15,313 nucleotides of DNA. It comes from Candidatus Parvarchaeota archaeon. GTDB lineage: Archaea > Nanobdellota > Nanobdellia > Parvarchaeales > Parvarchaeaceae. Where the stretch lies: NCBI GenBank assembly GCA_027366075.1, contig DAHXLI010000036.1, positions 1 to 15,313 on the forward strand. Reading direction: 5' to 3'. The position numbers and the translations under genes were made by a program. The notes beneath the pieces are model-generated. The model was not told the DNA's origin and made no database searches. It was given only the letters and a program-made list of their open reading frames with translations. This document shows, in pieces, positions 6,801-14,895 of the stretch; within the stretch, counting starts at the first letter, position 1; every line of letters starts with the position of its first letter.

Positions 6801-6890
6801 ATGACAAAGACATCTAAGAAAAGAGCCGTCAAGTGCACTTGCAAATGTTGCGAACATCCCAACACGAAGTGTGGCTGCGGTTGTTGCTGA
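6801..6890 (+). CDS. Micro-metallothionein-like peptide, 29 aa with two CxCxCC modules
   Basis: Complete ORF from ATG to TGA. A basic N-terminus (MTKTSKKRAVK) is followed by KCTCKCCEHPNTKCGCGCC. Eight of 29 residues are Cys, set as two identical CxCxCC modules (C12, 14, 16, 17 and C24, 26, 28, 29) separated by EHPNTK, with one His at 19. This density and repeat pattern are metallothionein-like and would suit a Cu(I), Zn(II) or Cd(II) thiolate cluster. No known metallothionein family is clearly matched, and I infer function from composition only. It has its own TATA box at leaderless spacing, and a T5 run (6905-6909) shortly after the stop could terminate a short transcript. It stands alone between citrate synthase and DNA ligase. 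The alternative is a chance ORF, but random sequence rarely gives two matching Cys modules behind a promoter. Confidence 0.7.
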   Translation: MTKTSKKRAVKCTCKCCEHPNTKCGCGCC

Positions 6891-6921
6891 CCAAAGCCTG
6901 AATATTTTTAGCCGTCAGTTT

Positions 6922-6946
6922 CTATAAATAAGCATTAGTTATAAAT
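6922..6946 (+). promoter_or_regulatory. TATA region for ligase-agmatinase
   Basis: Two TATA-like cores lie here: CTATAAATA at 6922-6930 and TTATAAAT at 6939-6946. The second is centred about 26 nt before ATG 6969, the leaderless spacing; the first would leave a leader of about 15 nt. No Shine-Dalgarno is seen before the ligase ATG. Confidence 0.45.
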
Positions 6947-6968
6947 CTGTCCGAAAACCATTGATTCT

Positions 6969-8696
6969 ATGAAGTTCGAAGAACTTAGCCAATATCTATC
7001 AAGGTTGGAGTCTACAAGTAAAAGACTTGAGATGTTTGACATACTTTCCGATGCCTTTTCGAAGGCCGATAAAAAGGACATAGCCAAGACCGTATACCTT
7101 ATGCAGGAAGAACTCATGCCGCCTTTCTTTAATATCCAATTGGGCATCGCAGACAGAATGGTGGAAAAAGCCATAGCCGACGCTTATAACGTTGATCTAG
7201 AAACTGTAAAATCGTTAAATAAAAAGTTGGGTGACCTCGGTGAGGTAGCCGAAAAATACGGCAAAGGCGCGGAAAAATCAAAACTAACGGTTTCCGAGGT
7301 CTACGACAGGATATTCAAACTATCTCAGATGTCCGGCGAAGGAAGTGTTGAGACAAAGATAAATTTCCTTTCAGACCTGCTGAAAGAATGCTCCCCGCTC
7401 GAAGCAAAATATATAATAAGGTTTGTGATGGGCAAGCTAAGACTTGGGGTAGGAGAAGCCACTATAATGGAAGCCCTATCAAAAGCGAAGACGCACAATA
7501 GAGAATTCAAAGCGGATCTGGAACGAGCGTTCAATCTCTGTTCCGATCTGGGTTATGTAGCCGAGGTATTTTACGATAAGGGCGAAGGCGGGATAAAAAA
7601 ATTCCAGATAGAAGTCATGAGGCCGATAAGACCGGCATTGGCCGAGCGGCTTGGAAGCGCTGAGGAGATAATAGACAAATTGGGCAGATGCGCCGTAGAC
7701 CAAAAATTTGATGGTTTCAGATCGCAAGTGCACAAAAACGGCGACGAGGTCAAGGTATTTTCTAGAAACCTTGAGGACATAACCCATTTTATGCCGGAGA
7801 TAGTTTCTGCCGTTAAGAAATTAAAATATAAAAAGTTAATATTCGACAGTGAAGCGCTGACTTATGACGAGGATACGAACACGCTATATCCATTCCAAGT
7901 AACTATACAAAGAAAGAGGAAGCACGGCATAGCCGAGATATCCGAGAGTTATCCGCTCAGGCTCTTCATATTCGACTTGATGCTTATCGACGATGAAAGC
8001 TTAATGAACAAGCCTTACATAGAGAGGCGGGCAAAGATAGACGAGATATTCGAAGACGGGGAAACCCTTTCTAAATCGAAAATAATAATAACGGAAGACC
8101 CAAATGAACTCACAAAATTCTTTGAAGAAACAATTGGCTCTGGTTTGGAAGGCGTAGTCGCAAAGAAGCTTGATGGGATTTATGCTGCCGGCGCAAGGAA
8201 TTTTAACTGGATTAAGATAAAAAGATCCTACAAGTCCCAACTTAATGATACTATAGACATAGTCATATTGGGGTACTTCAAAGGAAGAGGGATGAGAGCC
8301 GGCTTTGGCATAGGCGCAATCTTAGGCGGTGTATACAACAAATCAAAGGACGTGTTCGAAACGATAACGAAGGTCGGCTCTGGCTTCTCAGAAGACCAGT
8401 TCAAAGACCTAAGAAAAATGCTTGACCATATAAAAGTCCCGCATAAACCCGCAAGGGTAACATCAATAATGACCCCGGACGTATGGGTAGACCCAAAATA
8501 CGTCATAACAGTAAAAGCCGATGAGATAACCAGAAGCCCTACACACACGTGTGATATGAAAGACGGGGTCGGTTATGCACTCAGGTTTCCTAGGGCCGTT
8601 ACATTTATAAGAACCGACAAGAGCCCAGAAGATGCAAACACGTCAAAAGAGATAGTGGAAATGTTTAATAGCCAGAAGAAAGTTGAATTAAAATAA
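6969..8696 (+). CDS. lig: ATP-dependent DNA ligase
   Basis: 575-aa archaeal/eukaryotic DNA ligase I-type enzyme that seals nicks in replication and repair, using ATP to adenylate an active-site lysine. Domain order: N-terminal DNA-binding domain (about 1-210), adenylation domain and C-terminal OB fold. Nucleotidyltransferase motifs seen: motif I K246-FDG (DQKFDGFR), motif III LFIFDLMLID (332-341), motif IV EGVVAKK (394-400), motif V WIKIKR (414-419) and the terminal RFPR (539-542) followed by RTDKSPEDANT. Length fits the family. The ATG at 6969 keeps the expected N-terminus (FEELSQYLSRLE). There is no obvious Shine-Dalgarno, consistent with a leaderless mRNA from the TATA box near 6943. Agmatinase follows 1 nt after the stop, so the two are co-transcribed, though no functional link is evident. 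Confidence 0.96.
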   Translation: MKFEELSQYLSRLESTSKRLEMFDILSDAFSKADKKDIAKTVYLMQEELMPPFFNIQLGIADRMVEKAIADAYNVDLETVKSLNKKLGDLGEVAEKYGKGAEKSKLTVSEVYDRIFKLSQMSGEGSVETKINFLSDLLKECSPLEAKYIIRFVMGKLRLGVGEATIMEALSKAKTHNREFKADLERAFNLCSDLGYVAEVFYDKGEGGIKKFQIEVMRPIRPALAERLGSAEEIIDKLGRCAVDQKFDGFRSQVHKNGDEVKVFSRNLEDITHFMPEIVSAVKKLKYKKLIFDSEALTYDEDTNTLYPFQVTIQRKRKHGIAEISESYPLRLFIFDLMLIDDESLMNKPYIERRAKIDEIFEDGETLSKSKIIITEDPNELTKFFEETIGSGLEGVVAKKLDGIYAAGARNFNWIKIKRSYKSQLNDTIDIVILGYFKGRGMRAGFGIGAILGGVYNKSKDVFETITKVGSGFSEDQFKDLRKMLDHIKVPHKPARVTSIMTPDVWVDPKYVITVKADEITRSPTHTCDMKDGVGYALRFPRAVTFIRTDKSPEDANTSKEIVEMFNSQKKVELK

Positions 8697-8697
8697 T

Positions 8698-9546
8698 ATG
8701 TTATTGTATGAGGGAAAAGATTCCTTTTTAGAAGAGGTGGTAGACTTCAAGAAAGCCAAGTACGTCCTGCTCCCGGTTCCGATGGACATAACAACAACAT
8801 ACCTTAAAGGTACAAAGTTCGGCCCACGGTCCGTTATAGAAGCTTCCAGATCGCTTGAGAATTATGACAGTGAATTAGATTTTGAAGTACGAGACGTTGT
8901 TTTTACATCTGGGGAATTGGAGATCCCGCCAGATGCAGTAAAGGCGACCGATGTAATAAAAAGCACCGTTTCCGATGTTTTGCTAGAGAAGAAACTCCCG
9001 ATATTACTCGGCGGAGAACACACGATAACCTACGGTGCGTCTCTTGCTTTTGATGAAGACGTTATTTTTGTAATATTCGACGCGCACGCAGATTTCAAGA
9101 AAGACGTGCTTGGCTCGCCAATAAACCACGCAAGCAACTCTAGGCTGATAAACAAAAGAAATAAAGTCATACTCGTAGGTACAAGAAGCCTAAGCCAAGA
9201 GGATAAAAAAGACTTGGCGAAGAGCAAGATACCGATTTTCCGGGCGCAGGACTATAGCAGATTAAAAACCAATTTAAGCGAGCTTAAAAATTTGATAAAA
9301 AACAAAAATGTATACATAAGCGTAGATATGGACGTGTTTGATCCTGCCGTCGCGCCCGGCGTCGGCACGCCGCAACCCGGTGGGATCTTTTATGAAACTA
9401 TGCTGGAGTATCTTAAAATCATAGTCGGCTCGGGAAAATTAGTCGGTTTTGACGTAAACGAAGTAAGGCCGCTAGGCGAAAACAACATAACTGAGATATT
9501 GGCGGCGAAGTTGGTCATAGACCTCATTTCCCTCAATGAGAGATAA
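8698..9546 (+). CDS. speB: Agmatinase (ureohydrolase family)
   Basis: 282-aa binuclear-manganese ureohydrolase. Metal ligands: H108 (GGEH), D128, H130 and D132 (FDAHADF), and D210 and D212 in SVDMDVFDPAVAPGVGTPQPGG. The last is the agmatinase-like signature with the GTP..GG ending. The family hydrolyses agmatine to putrescine and urea; archaeal members feed spermidine synthesis and so hypusine formation on aIF5A. It starts 1 nt after the ligase stop with no room for its own promoter and is likely translated by coupling. The FDAHADF variant replaces the common FDAHTDL. Arginase or another ureohydrolase specificity is possible, but agmatinase is the usual archaeal activity. It ends in a convergent arrangement with the pilin-like gene. 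Confidence 0.88.
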   Translation: MLLYEGKDSFLEEVVDFKKAKYVLLPVPMDITTTYLKGTKFGPRSVIEASRSLENYDSELDFEVRDVVFTSGELEIPPDAVKATDVIKSTVSDVLLEKKLPILLGGEHTITYGASLAFDEDVIFVIFDAHADFKKDVLGSPINHASNSRLINKRNKVILVGTRSLSQEDKKDLAKSKIPIFRAQDYSRLKTNLSELKNLIKNKNVYISVDMDVFDPAVAPGVGTPQPGGIFYETMLEYLKIIVGSGKLVGFDVNEVRPLGENNITEILAAKLVIDLISLNER

Positions 9547-9697
9547 GTTTAGGGATAGTCGCTTGTCATTATCGATTTAACCAAGCTCCGATATCATTTT
9601 CTATGCTATAATATTTTGCTTGGCGGTCTTCTAAATATGACACCCTTCGATAAAGAGGGCTTATTTGATGCAGATCAAAAGACTTTAATGTTTTTTG
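9547..9697. other. Convergent intergenic region with a possible 26-aa ORF
   Basis: The region separates the 3' ends of agmatinase (+) and the pilin-like gene (-). A 26-aa ORF (9637-9717, +) begins MTPFDKEGLFDADQK and has a TATA-like CTATAATAT about 27 nt before its ATG, but it overlaps the pilin end by 20 nt and has no recognisable feature. A T6 run at 9691-9696 could end plus-strand transcription in archaeal oligo-T fashion. I see no RNA gene here. Confidence 0.3.
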
Positions 9698-10825
9698 TTA
9701 CGGATAAACATAATTAGTTGTAAATGTCATCCCGTCGTTTACCATATTGTTTCCTTCGCCACTAAAGTCCTTGAAAGTATTATTTAGGGGCCACCACCCA
9801 ATTAGCTGTGATCCGGCCAATGGACTACCGCCAAGCCCCTCAGAATAAAGTTGTGATATCTGCGTCTGGTCCAATGTGCTATTATAGATTTGGATATTAG
9901 ATAGCGTACCGTTAAACGCGTTCCCACCGCCGAAATACGCAGCTATCCAAATCGGTTGTGTATTTGGTGCGATTTCCCCTGTTAAGCCAAAAGTGTCCCA
10001 TAGGTTAGCATCCATATAGAGGTCCTGCGCGCCGCTTGTGAAAGTGCCGACAAAAAACGTCCAATTTGTTCCAAGACTATAATGGGATACCTCGTAACCG
10101 CCATTACTCGCAGAGTTGTTACTTAAACCATAAATGAAGCCGCCATTAGACGCTATAAAATACCATTGGCGTGGCGTAGCGACCCAGCCCTTGTTTATTA
10201 TGCTCTGAAAGTCGTGAGGTGGTTGCAAAGATTTTGCCCAAAATGTGACCGTAAGGGTTGATTTTGCACTGTCTATGGCCACAGAATTCGGGATATCGCC
10301 ATAGTTAGGATTATTTGCTAATAAAACCTGGCCAGGCAGATTCGTCGATGAAATTACACCGGAAGCTGCACCGTTTGAGAAGTACGGTCCTGCGAATGTC
10401 TGGCCGGGTTCAGTGTACGCCACGGTCGAAGTAAAGGAGTATCTTGCTCCAGAGCCGCCACTGCAGACATTTGGAACGTAAAATATGTAGGTCCCCTGCG
10501 TAGAGATTGTCTTGTTTGGACGCACCGTTTGTGTGACGCTATTAGCCGTGACGTTTATCCCTGTCACGTTTATGGTTGTGCCGATGTCATTTCCCAACTG
10601 AAGACGTAGGCCTCCGTTTGCCATGCATAGCGCCGTAGGAGAACCTAGACCGTTGAAGCCCGTCACCGTCGTCCCTATCGATGAAGAAGGGGAGAATATA
10701 CCCAAGGAATATAAAACGCCCGCAACTATCACGATTATCAGTATGGCCCAGCCGTAGGTCATCATGTACTCTAACGCTGACTGGGACTTGCTCCCTTTTA
10801 CGCTCCTCGAAGCGTGCGGTATCAT
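9698..10825 (-). CDS. Pilin-like surface protein with class III signal peptide and LamG-like domain
   Basis: 375-aa surface protein. Residues 10-19 (KGSKSQSALE) followed by YMMTYGWAIL and a hydrophobic helix to about residue 45 form a class III prepilin signal peptide. Processing is expected just before Q15 by an EppA/FlaK-type peptidase, with the Glu at +5 conserved (E19). The middle is Thr/Asn-rich with many N-x-S/T sequons. About residues 185-365 resemble a concanavalin/LamG jelly-roll: LTVTFWAK, WYFIAS, NWTFFVGTF, FNGTLSNIQIYNSTL, GWWPLNNTFKDFSG. Such domains bind sugars or act as adhesive tips. Two Cys (C67, C121) may form a disulfide. The protein is much longer than ordinary pilins, so it may be a minor or tip adhesin. 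It has its own TATA-rich promoter, next to the ATPase/secreted-protein cluster, and may belong to the same appendage. Confidence 0.82.
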   Translation of the reverse strand: MIPHASRSVKGSKSQSALEYMMTYGWAILIIVIVAGVLYSLGIFSPSSSIGTTVTGFNGLGSPTALCMANGGLRLQLGNDIGTTINVTGINVTANSVTQTVRPNKTISTQGTYIFYVPNVCSGGSGARYSFTSTVAYTEPGQTFAGPYFSNGAASGVISSTNLPGQVLLANNPNYGDIPNSVAIDSAKSTLTVTFWAKSLQPPHDFQSIINKGWVATPRQWYFIASNGGFIYGLSNNSASNGGYEVSHYSLGTNWTFFVGTFTSGAQDLYMDANLWDTFGLTGEIAPNTQPIWIAAYFGGGNAFNGTLSNIQIYNSTLDQTQISQLYSEGLGGSPLAGSQLIGWWPLNNTFKDFSGEGNNMVNDGMTFTTNYVYP

Positions 10826-10832
10826 ATAAAAA

Positions 10833-10866
10833 TGTGTGTGCGTGTGTGTAAATATATATATTTTAT
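10833..10866 (-). promoter_or_regulatory. Pilin promoter with dinucleotide repeats
   Basis: On the minus strand an AT-alternating TATA region (10866-10850) is followed by a CA-rich dinucleotide tract of 17 nt (10849-10833, one interruption), ending 7 nt before ATG 10825. A tract in this position, between the TATA box and the start codon, could change length by slippage and alter promoter or leader function. On expected spacing, transcription would begin near 10830. Confidence 0.45.
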
Positions 10867-10940
10867 ATCTGACTTTGCAGACTTGGATTAGAAAGACCTG
10901 CGAAGGCGGAGAAAGGACTGCTATGTCTGCCGATCTAAAA

Positions 10941-12611
10941 TTAGGATGTGACCGACATATCCAAAGAAAAATCGTTTGGATAACATACTCTTAGGGCGTC
11001 CAAGTTGAAAAATGGCCTAAGGGTCCCTGTAGAGCCAAGTCTTTTGATTACCTCTTCCTTGTCCGTGCCTTCTTCTACCACATCTATGAGTGAATCGAAT
11101 TTGGTATCAAGAAGCCTGGACAGGTCTTCGATCGTAGCCATAAATATTATGTAGATGTTTTTACGCTCGGCCACCAGTTTTACAAGAAGGCCGAAGCCGT
11201 CGTCCTCGAAATCAAAACCTTTTTCAGACAGAGTATAGATTATCTTTTTCTTCAGCGCAACGACACTGCCCGGTGCTGGCGTTTTTGCCTTGCGCAGGAA
11301 AGCCTTTTTCAGTTTCTCCGATCTAAAGCTTATCAGCCCGGCATCGACGTCTTTTTCTATCGATATCTCATCCGCTTTTATTACGTAGTAAGGCGAGACG
11401 CTCGGAGACAGCACCAAAAACTCCCCTACCTTTAGGTTCTGGATGGCGAGTTCTATTTCTTGCGTGACCCTGTTGCCGAATATCCTTAGAACGTCTTCGG
11501 CCAGGTTTATTCGTCCTATGAATTTTATGTTTGAATTCTGTATAACGCTGGACAAAAGTGACGATGCCTGCTGATCGGAAAATATAAAGCCAACGCCGAG
11601 TTCGCGCATCTTTGATATTACCTGATGCAGCAATGGTATGCCGAGGGCGTAATCTTTTTCTTTTCTGACATCGAGTATCGTATGGGCGTCGTCTATGCAT
11701 ATTATCTTGTAGACTTTGCCTCGTTTTTCTGCCTGGGAAAGGTTCATATAAAAAAGATACGACAGCGTTATCGAGACTATAAAGCCCTGTTCGGCGAAGC
11801 CAAAATTGTCTATCCCGAATATGATGTTGCTTTTGTCGAGCTCCTGTAGAGAAATGCCGGTCCTACCGCTGAAAGCGTCCGTGGAGGAGACTAAAGCTTT
11901 TATCCTGCCTCTAACGACCTTCAGATATTCATTCCTTGCCTTAGTCGTCTCCAATAGTAAAAGCAGGTCCATGATAGACGGAGTTTCCGGGCCGGCACAG
12001 TTCTCATAGAGTTCAAGGACTTTCTCCAAAAGGAAATCCCTGCTCCCTATCAATAGGGCGAACGAATGCGAGAAAGCATCTGCGAAGTGGACCGCCCATT
12101 CCCTCTTAGACACTCCAGGCGGGGGCTCGAGTGGGTTTATCCTCAGGTTCCTTTCGTTGAAATAAAAGGTATTGTCGCTGTAAGCAAGGGCGCGGTAATC
12201 CCGCTTAAGATCAAAAAGCATGTAGGTAAGGTCTTCGTTCCCGAGTTTACTTAGTATGTTATATACCAATGAGGTCTTCCCGTGGCCGACGGAAGCCACT
12301 ACCAAAATATTCCTGTTCAAGTCCGTCTTTGACAGTTTAAATTCGGCCCCGCCGGGGACTACCCTGCCCGCAGCCACGCCATCCGTCATACTTTCTTGGA
12401 CAGGTACCTGGACTGGACAGACAATGGGAAATCTTCTTTGCATCGCTTCTATCTTCAGTAGCATGCTGCGTAAAAGAAACGCCTGGCCATTGGCGCTCGG
12501 CGTCTTAGAATATCGATCCAAAAGACGCACGATGCCGGAAACGTCCGTGGATTTCCCGTACTTGTCTATGGCCTGGATTATCCTAGCTAGAGTATCATCG
12601 ACCGTCTCCAT
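10941..12611 (-). CDS. HerA/VirB4-like P-loop ATPase
   Basis: 556-aa cytosolic ATPase of the HerA-FtsK/VirB4 superfamily, motors for DNA or protein translocation and pilus-like machines. Walker A is VASVGHGKTSL (105-115), unusual in having GHGKT where HerA has GSGKS. LFDLKRDY (132-139) and LRINPLEPPPG (156-166) recall archaeal conjugation-type ATPases. Walker B is KIICIDDAH (302-310), followed by a likely sensor Gln (SDQQ, 345-348) and a candidate Arg finger in FIGRI (364-368). No membrane segment is seen. It starts 2 nt after the zinc-finger/winged-helix gene, so they form one operon. No nurA, mre11 or rad50 neighbour is seen, arguing against the DNA-repair HerA. The cluster with a secreted glycoprotein suggests a surface or transfer machine. 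The C-terminal 140 residues are not assigned. Confidence 0.82.
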   Translation of the reverse strand: METVDDTLARIIQAIDKYGKSTDVSGIVRLLDRYSKTPSANGQAFLLRSMLLKIEAMQRRFPIVCPVQVPVQESMTDGVAAGRVVPGGAEFKLSKTDLNRNILVVASVGHGKTSLVYNILSKLGNEDLTYMLFDLKRDYRALAYSDNTFYFNERNLRINPLEPPPGVSKREWAVHFADAFSHSFALLIGSRDFLLEKVLELYENCAGPETPSIMDLLLLLETTKARNEYLKVVRGRIKALVSSTDAFSGRTGISLQELDKSNIIFGIDNFGFAEQGFIVSITLSYLFYMNLSQAEKRGKVYKIICIDDAHTILDVRKEKDYALGIPLLHQVISKMRELGVGFIFSDQQASSLLSSVIQNSNIKFIGRINLAEDVLRIFGNRVTQEIELAIQNLKVGEFLVLSPSVSPYYVIKADEISIEKDVDAGLISFRSEKLKKAFLRKAKTPAPGSVVALKKKIIYTLSEKGFDFEDDGFGLLVKLVAERKNIYIIFMATIEDLSRLLDTKFDSLIDVVEEGTDKEEVIKRLGSTGTLRPFFNLDALRVCYPNDFSLDMSVTS

Positions 12612-12613
12612 GT

Positions 12614-13243
12614 TCAGTCCTTCGCCGGCGGCTCCAGGAAAGAAAAGTCCATTACCAGCTTGGCGGTGTTCACCGCGCTCTCGCCGTATATGTTTATCTG
12701 ATATCTGAATAGCAGGTCCCTGAAAATGTAATTTGACTTCTGCAGCTTATCGAGCGCCGCTTCAATTTCTTTCCATGGGACGTTCAGCCGTTTCCTGAGC
12801 TTCCTTATTGAGATACCGTTCTCCAGCGCAAAAAGGACATATAGGCTCATGCTGTCAAAATCGCTTATCCTTTTCTCCAGACAGCCAGTGCAGATGGTCT
12901 CGTCAAGGTCATGGCGGTGGTCGGTGCAGATTATCGCGTTGCATTTCGAACAAAAAAGCACTTTGTCTGCGCTATCTACTACGTGCCTTCCGTTGACGCA
13001 AAGAGACCTGGACCTTAATCTTACGAAGCCGCCGTCCGGGAGAGACAGGCTCTTATAGCCGCTTATGTTGTAGGCATCGAGCATTGTCACCTCCTGGTCT
13101 ATGATCGGCCTTTCTTCTTCGATAGCCGGCGGACTCAACGAGGAAATCGCCGCCTGTGTCTCCACGTTGCGCTGGTCGAGCTCAGAGACTTTCTTGTTCA
13201 GCTTGAGCAGCGCTTCATACAGCTTGTCGGTATCTTCTTCCAT
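12614..13243 (-). CDS. Zinc-finger / winged-helix protein of unknown function
   Basis: 209 aa from ATG 13243; a TTG at 13249 would add two residues, but the ATG 2 nt after the upstream stop fits better. Three parts are seen. A short N-terminal coiled coil (about 5-35, LYEALLKLNKKVSELDQ) and an acidic linker come first. The zinc-binding core has C82, then C98-x2-C101, C106, H109/H111 and C118-x2-C121, a B-box or treble-clef-like arrangement. A C-terminal winged helix (about 132-200, FALENGISIRKLRKRLNVPWKEIEAALDKL) follows. No signal peptide or membrane span. It could be a transcription regulator of the cluster or an adaptor for the ATPase. I do not recognise the family. The order is fixed by 2-nt gaps on both sides. 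Confidence 0.75.
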   Translation of the reverse strand: MEEDTDKLYEALLKLNKKVSELDQRNVETQAAISSLSPPAIEEERPIIDQEVTMLDAYNISGYKSLSLPDGGFVRLRSRSLCVNGRHVVDSADKVLFCSKCNAIICTDHRHDLDETICTGCLEKRISDFDSMSLYVLFALENGISIRKLRKRLNVPWKEIEAALDKLQKSNYIFRDLLFRYQINIYGESAVNTAKLVMDFSFLEPPAKD

Positions 13244-13245
13244 GA

Positions 13246-14895
13246 TCAAACGACCCTATCCACCATGTCAGGTATGAACGTGACGACCTGCACGAACCCG
13301 GAATATATCTCAGAAAGGATGTTTGGCGGGTTTGCCGCCGGTTGCTGCCTACCGAACACCGAGTAATTTTGGCTGCTTATGATTATGGCCGGCGTAAAAT
13401 TTTCATGCGGATAGGGCACTTCGCTGTAGTTTTCGTGCCTTAACATTCTTGCAAGAAAAATCGTATCGTTCGAAAGGTTTGAAGTGTACTGGCGATAATC
13501 GCTCGATAGTCTGCTCTGGATCCAGTACTCCTGGTCTTCGATCGACGCCAACCCGGAAAGCACGGCTTTGTCACTCGCGTTCAGCTCGGAAAAGTCTGTG
13601 GTGTAATTATAACCAACGATCCTGCTTGGGAGGGGATCGTAGCCTTGCGCCGTCTGGTTCTGGATCAAGCTTTCCTTATTGTAAATGCCAGAAAGAGAAG
13701 ACTGTATCTCGCCGTAACGGCCGACTATACCGGATATCTCTGCTTGATAACCGCTGTCCTTCGATGCCAGTTCGAAAAGCGTGTCGTTGAACCCGGCCAG
13801 CGCAGCTTCGACGTTATAATAACTTTTGTTCAGCATATATATCTCGCTCTGGTAACCTGATATTTCGGAAGTCAGGTCGATGAGAGTCTTGTTTATGTAG
13901 CTAAGCGCTGAAATAGGGATCGAAACCGAGGTGTTAACTGGGGTATTCAAAGTGGCGTTTGCCATGGTCGCGTTTTGCCCGCTGGTTGAGTCATGCGCGA
14001 CCCTCACGACAACGAGCTGCCCCGCGCCCCCTTTTCCGCCCCATCCTCCATAAGTCCACGGACCATTAAAATACGGATTCAAGCCGCCCCCTTCCAGATT
14101 ATAGCTGCCTTCGTTTAGATACGTTGATGAGAAAATTACCTCCAGAACTCCGCCACCTCCTGCTCCGCCCCCGCCGCCGTAATATTGGCCGTTATAGCAT
14201 GTGTGCGAGGCCGTTTCTCCTTGGTTGGAAACCAAGCCGAAGTTCTCGAACGCCGAAGCATTGATTATAAAACCATATGCCCCTTGCGACCCGGGAGTAC
14301 AAGAGGAATTACCCCCAGAAGCTCCGCTCAAGATAGACTCATTAAAGACCGGCGAGGATAAATTCCCTAGAGGCAGAGCTTCTGAACCGGGGCCAGCGGG
14401 ATCGTTGCCTATCGCGCCGCCACTTACTTGGGTGCTGGACCCTTCCGTTGCGCCGGTACCATAATTTGTGCCGCCTCCTCCTCCAGAACCGCCATAAGAC
14501 ATCGGAAGATTGCCATAATAAAGAAGCCAGTTCTGGTGGATTATACTGCCATAGTTGGACAATAGGGATGCGTTAAGGATATTCTTTGAATAGTAAATTG
14601 TCCCGTTGTTATAAAGATAAGAAAGCCGCAGAATGCCAGCTCCTTCTGGCACATAGAGTGAAGAACCGTTATACAAGATCATGCCTTTTGCTTGCGTTGA
14701 ATAACCGCTGAGGTTGAGGCTTTCCCCGCTTTCTAATATTATCCATCCGGAATAGTTCAGATTGGAAGTTAGGATATAATGAGATGCTATCGTAAAATTA
14801 CCCATTATCTGCGCCGCGTTGCTAGTGCCGGACAAGAGCAGGACGAGGATGGCCGCTATGCCGAATAAGACTGACGCCCTACATGCCGTCCGCAT
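13246..14895 (-). CDS. Secreted glycine-rich, coiled-coil glycoprotein
   Basis: 549 aa with an N-terminal Sec signal (about 8-27, hydrophobic core then SNAAQ, probably cut after A27 or A28). Residues about 30-130 are strand-rich. Residues 134-300 hold poly-glycine patches (YGGSGGGGGTNYG, YYGGGGGAGGGG, YGGWGGKGGAG) that recall the Gly-rich extracellular domains which pack polyglycine helices. Residues about 330-480 are helical and heptad-like, with the repeated SGYQSEI (346-352) and SGYQAEI (381-387) 35 residues apart. I count about 23 N-x-S/T sequons, so heavy N-glycosylation is expected. C199 and C233 may pair. The last 20 residues are amphipathic, not a clear membrane anchor. The ATG at 14895 is followed at once by the signal peptide. 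It heads the zinc-protein/ATPase operon and could be its exported or structural component. I know no function. Confidence 0.78.
   Translation of the reverse strand: MRTACRASVLFGIAAILVLLLSGTSNAAQIMGNFTIASHYILTSNLNYSGWIILESGESLNLSGYSTQAKGMILYNGSSLYVPEGAGILRLSYLYNNGTIYYSKNILNASLLSNYGSIIHQNWLLYYGNLPMSYGGSGGGGGTNYGTGATEGSSTQVSGGAIGNDPAGPGSEALPLGNLSSPVFNESILSGASGGNSSCTPGSQGAYGFIINASAFENFGLVSNQGETASHTCYNGQYYGGGGGAGGGGVLEVIFSSTYLNEGSYNLEGGGLNPYFNGPWTYGGWGGKGGAGQLVVVRVAHDSTSGQNATMANATLNTPVNTSVSIPISALSYINKTLIDLTSEISGYQSEIYMLNKSYYNVEAALAGFNDTLFELASKDSGYQAEISGIVGRYGEIQSSLSGIYNKESLIQNQTAQGYDPLPSRIVGYNYTTDFSELNASDKAVLSGLASIEDQEYWIQSRLSSDYRQYTSNLSNDTIFLARMLRHENYSEVPYPHENFTPAIIISSQNYSVFGRQQPAANPPNILSEIYSGFVQVVTFIPDMVDRVV

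Noticed and set aside
10941..12611. HerA of the NurA-HerA DNA end-resection system
   Set aside because: No nurA, mre11 or rad50 is nearby, Walker A is GHGKT, and the operon partners are a secreted glycoprotein and a zinc/winged-helix protein.
11625..12708. Plus-strand ORFs opposite the ATPase and zinc-protein genes
   Set aside because: They are antisense shadows of genes with Walker motifs; no start signals or domains were seen.
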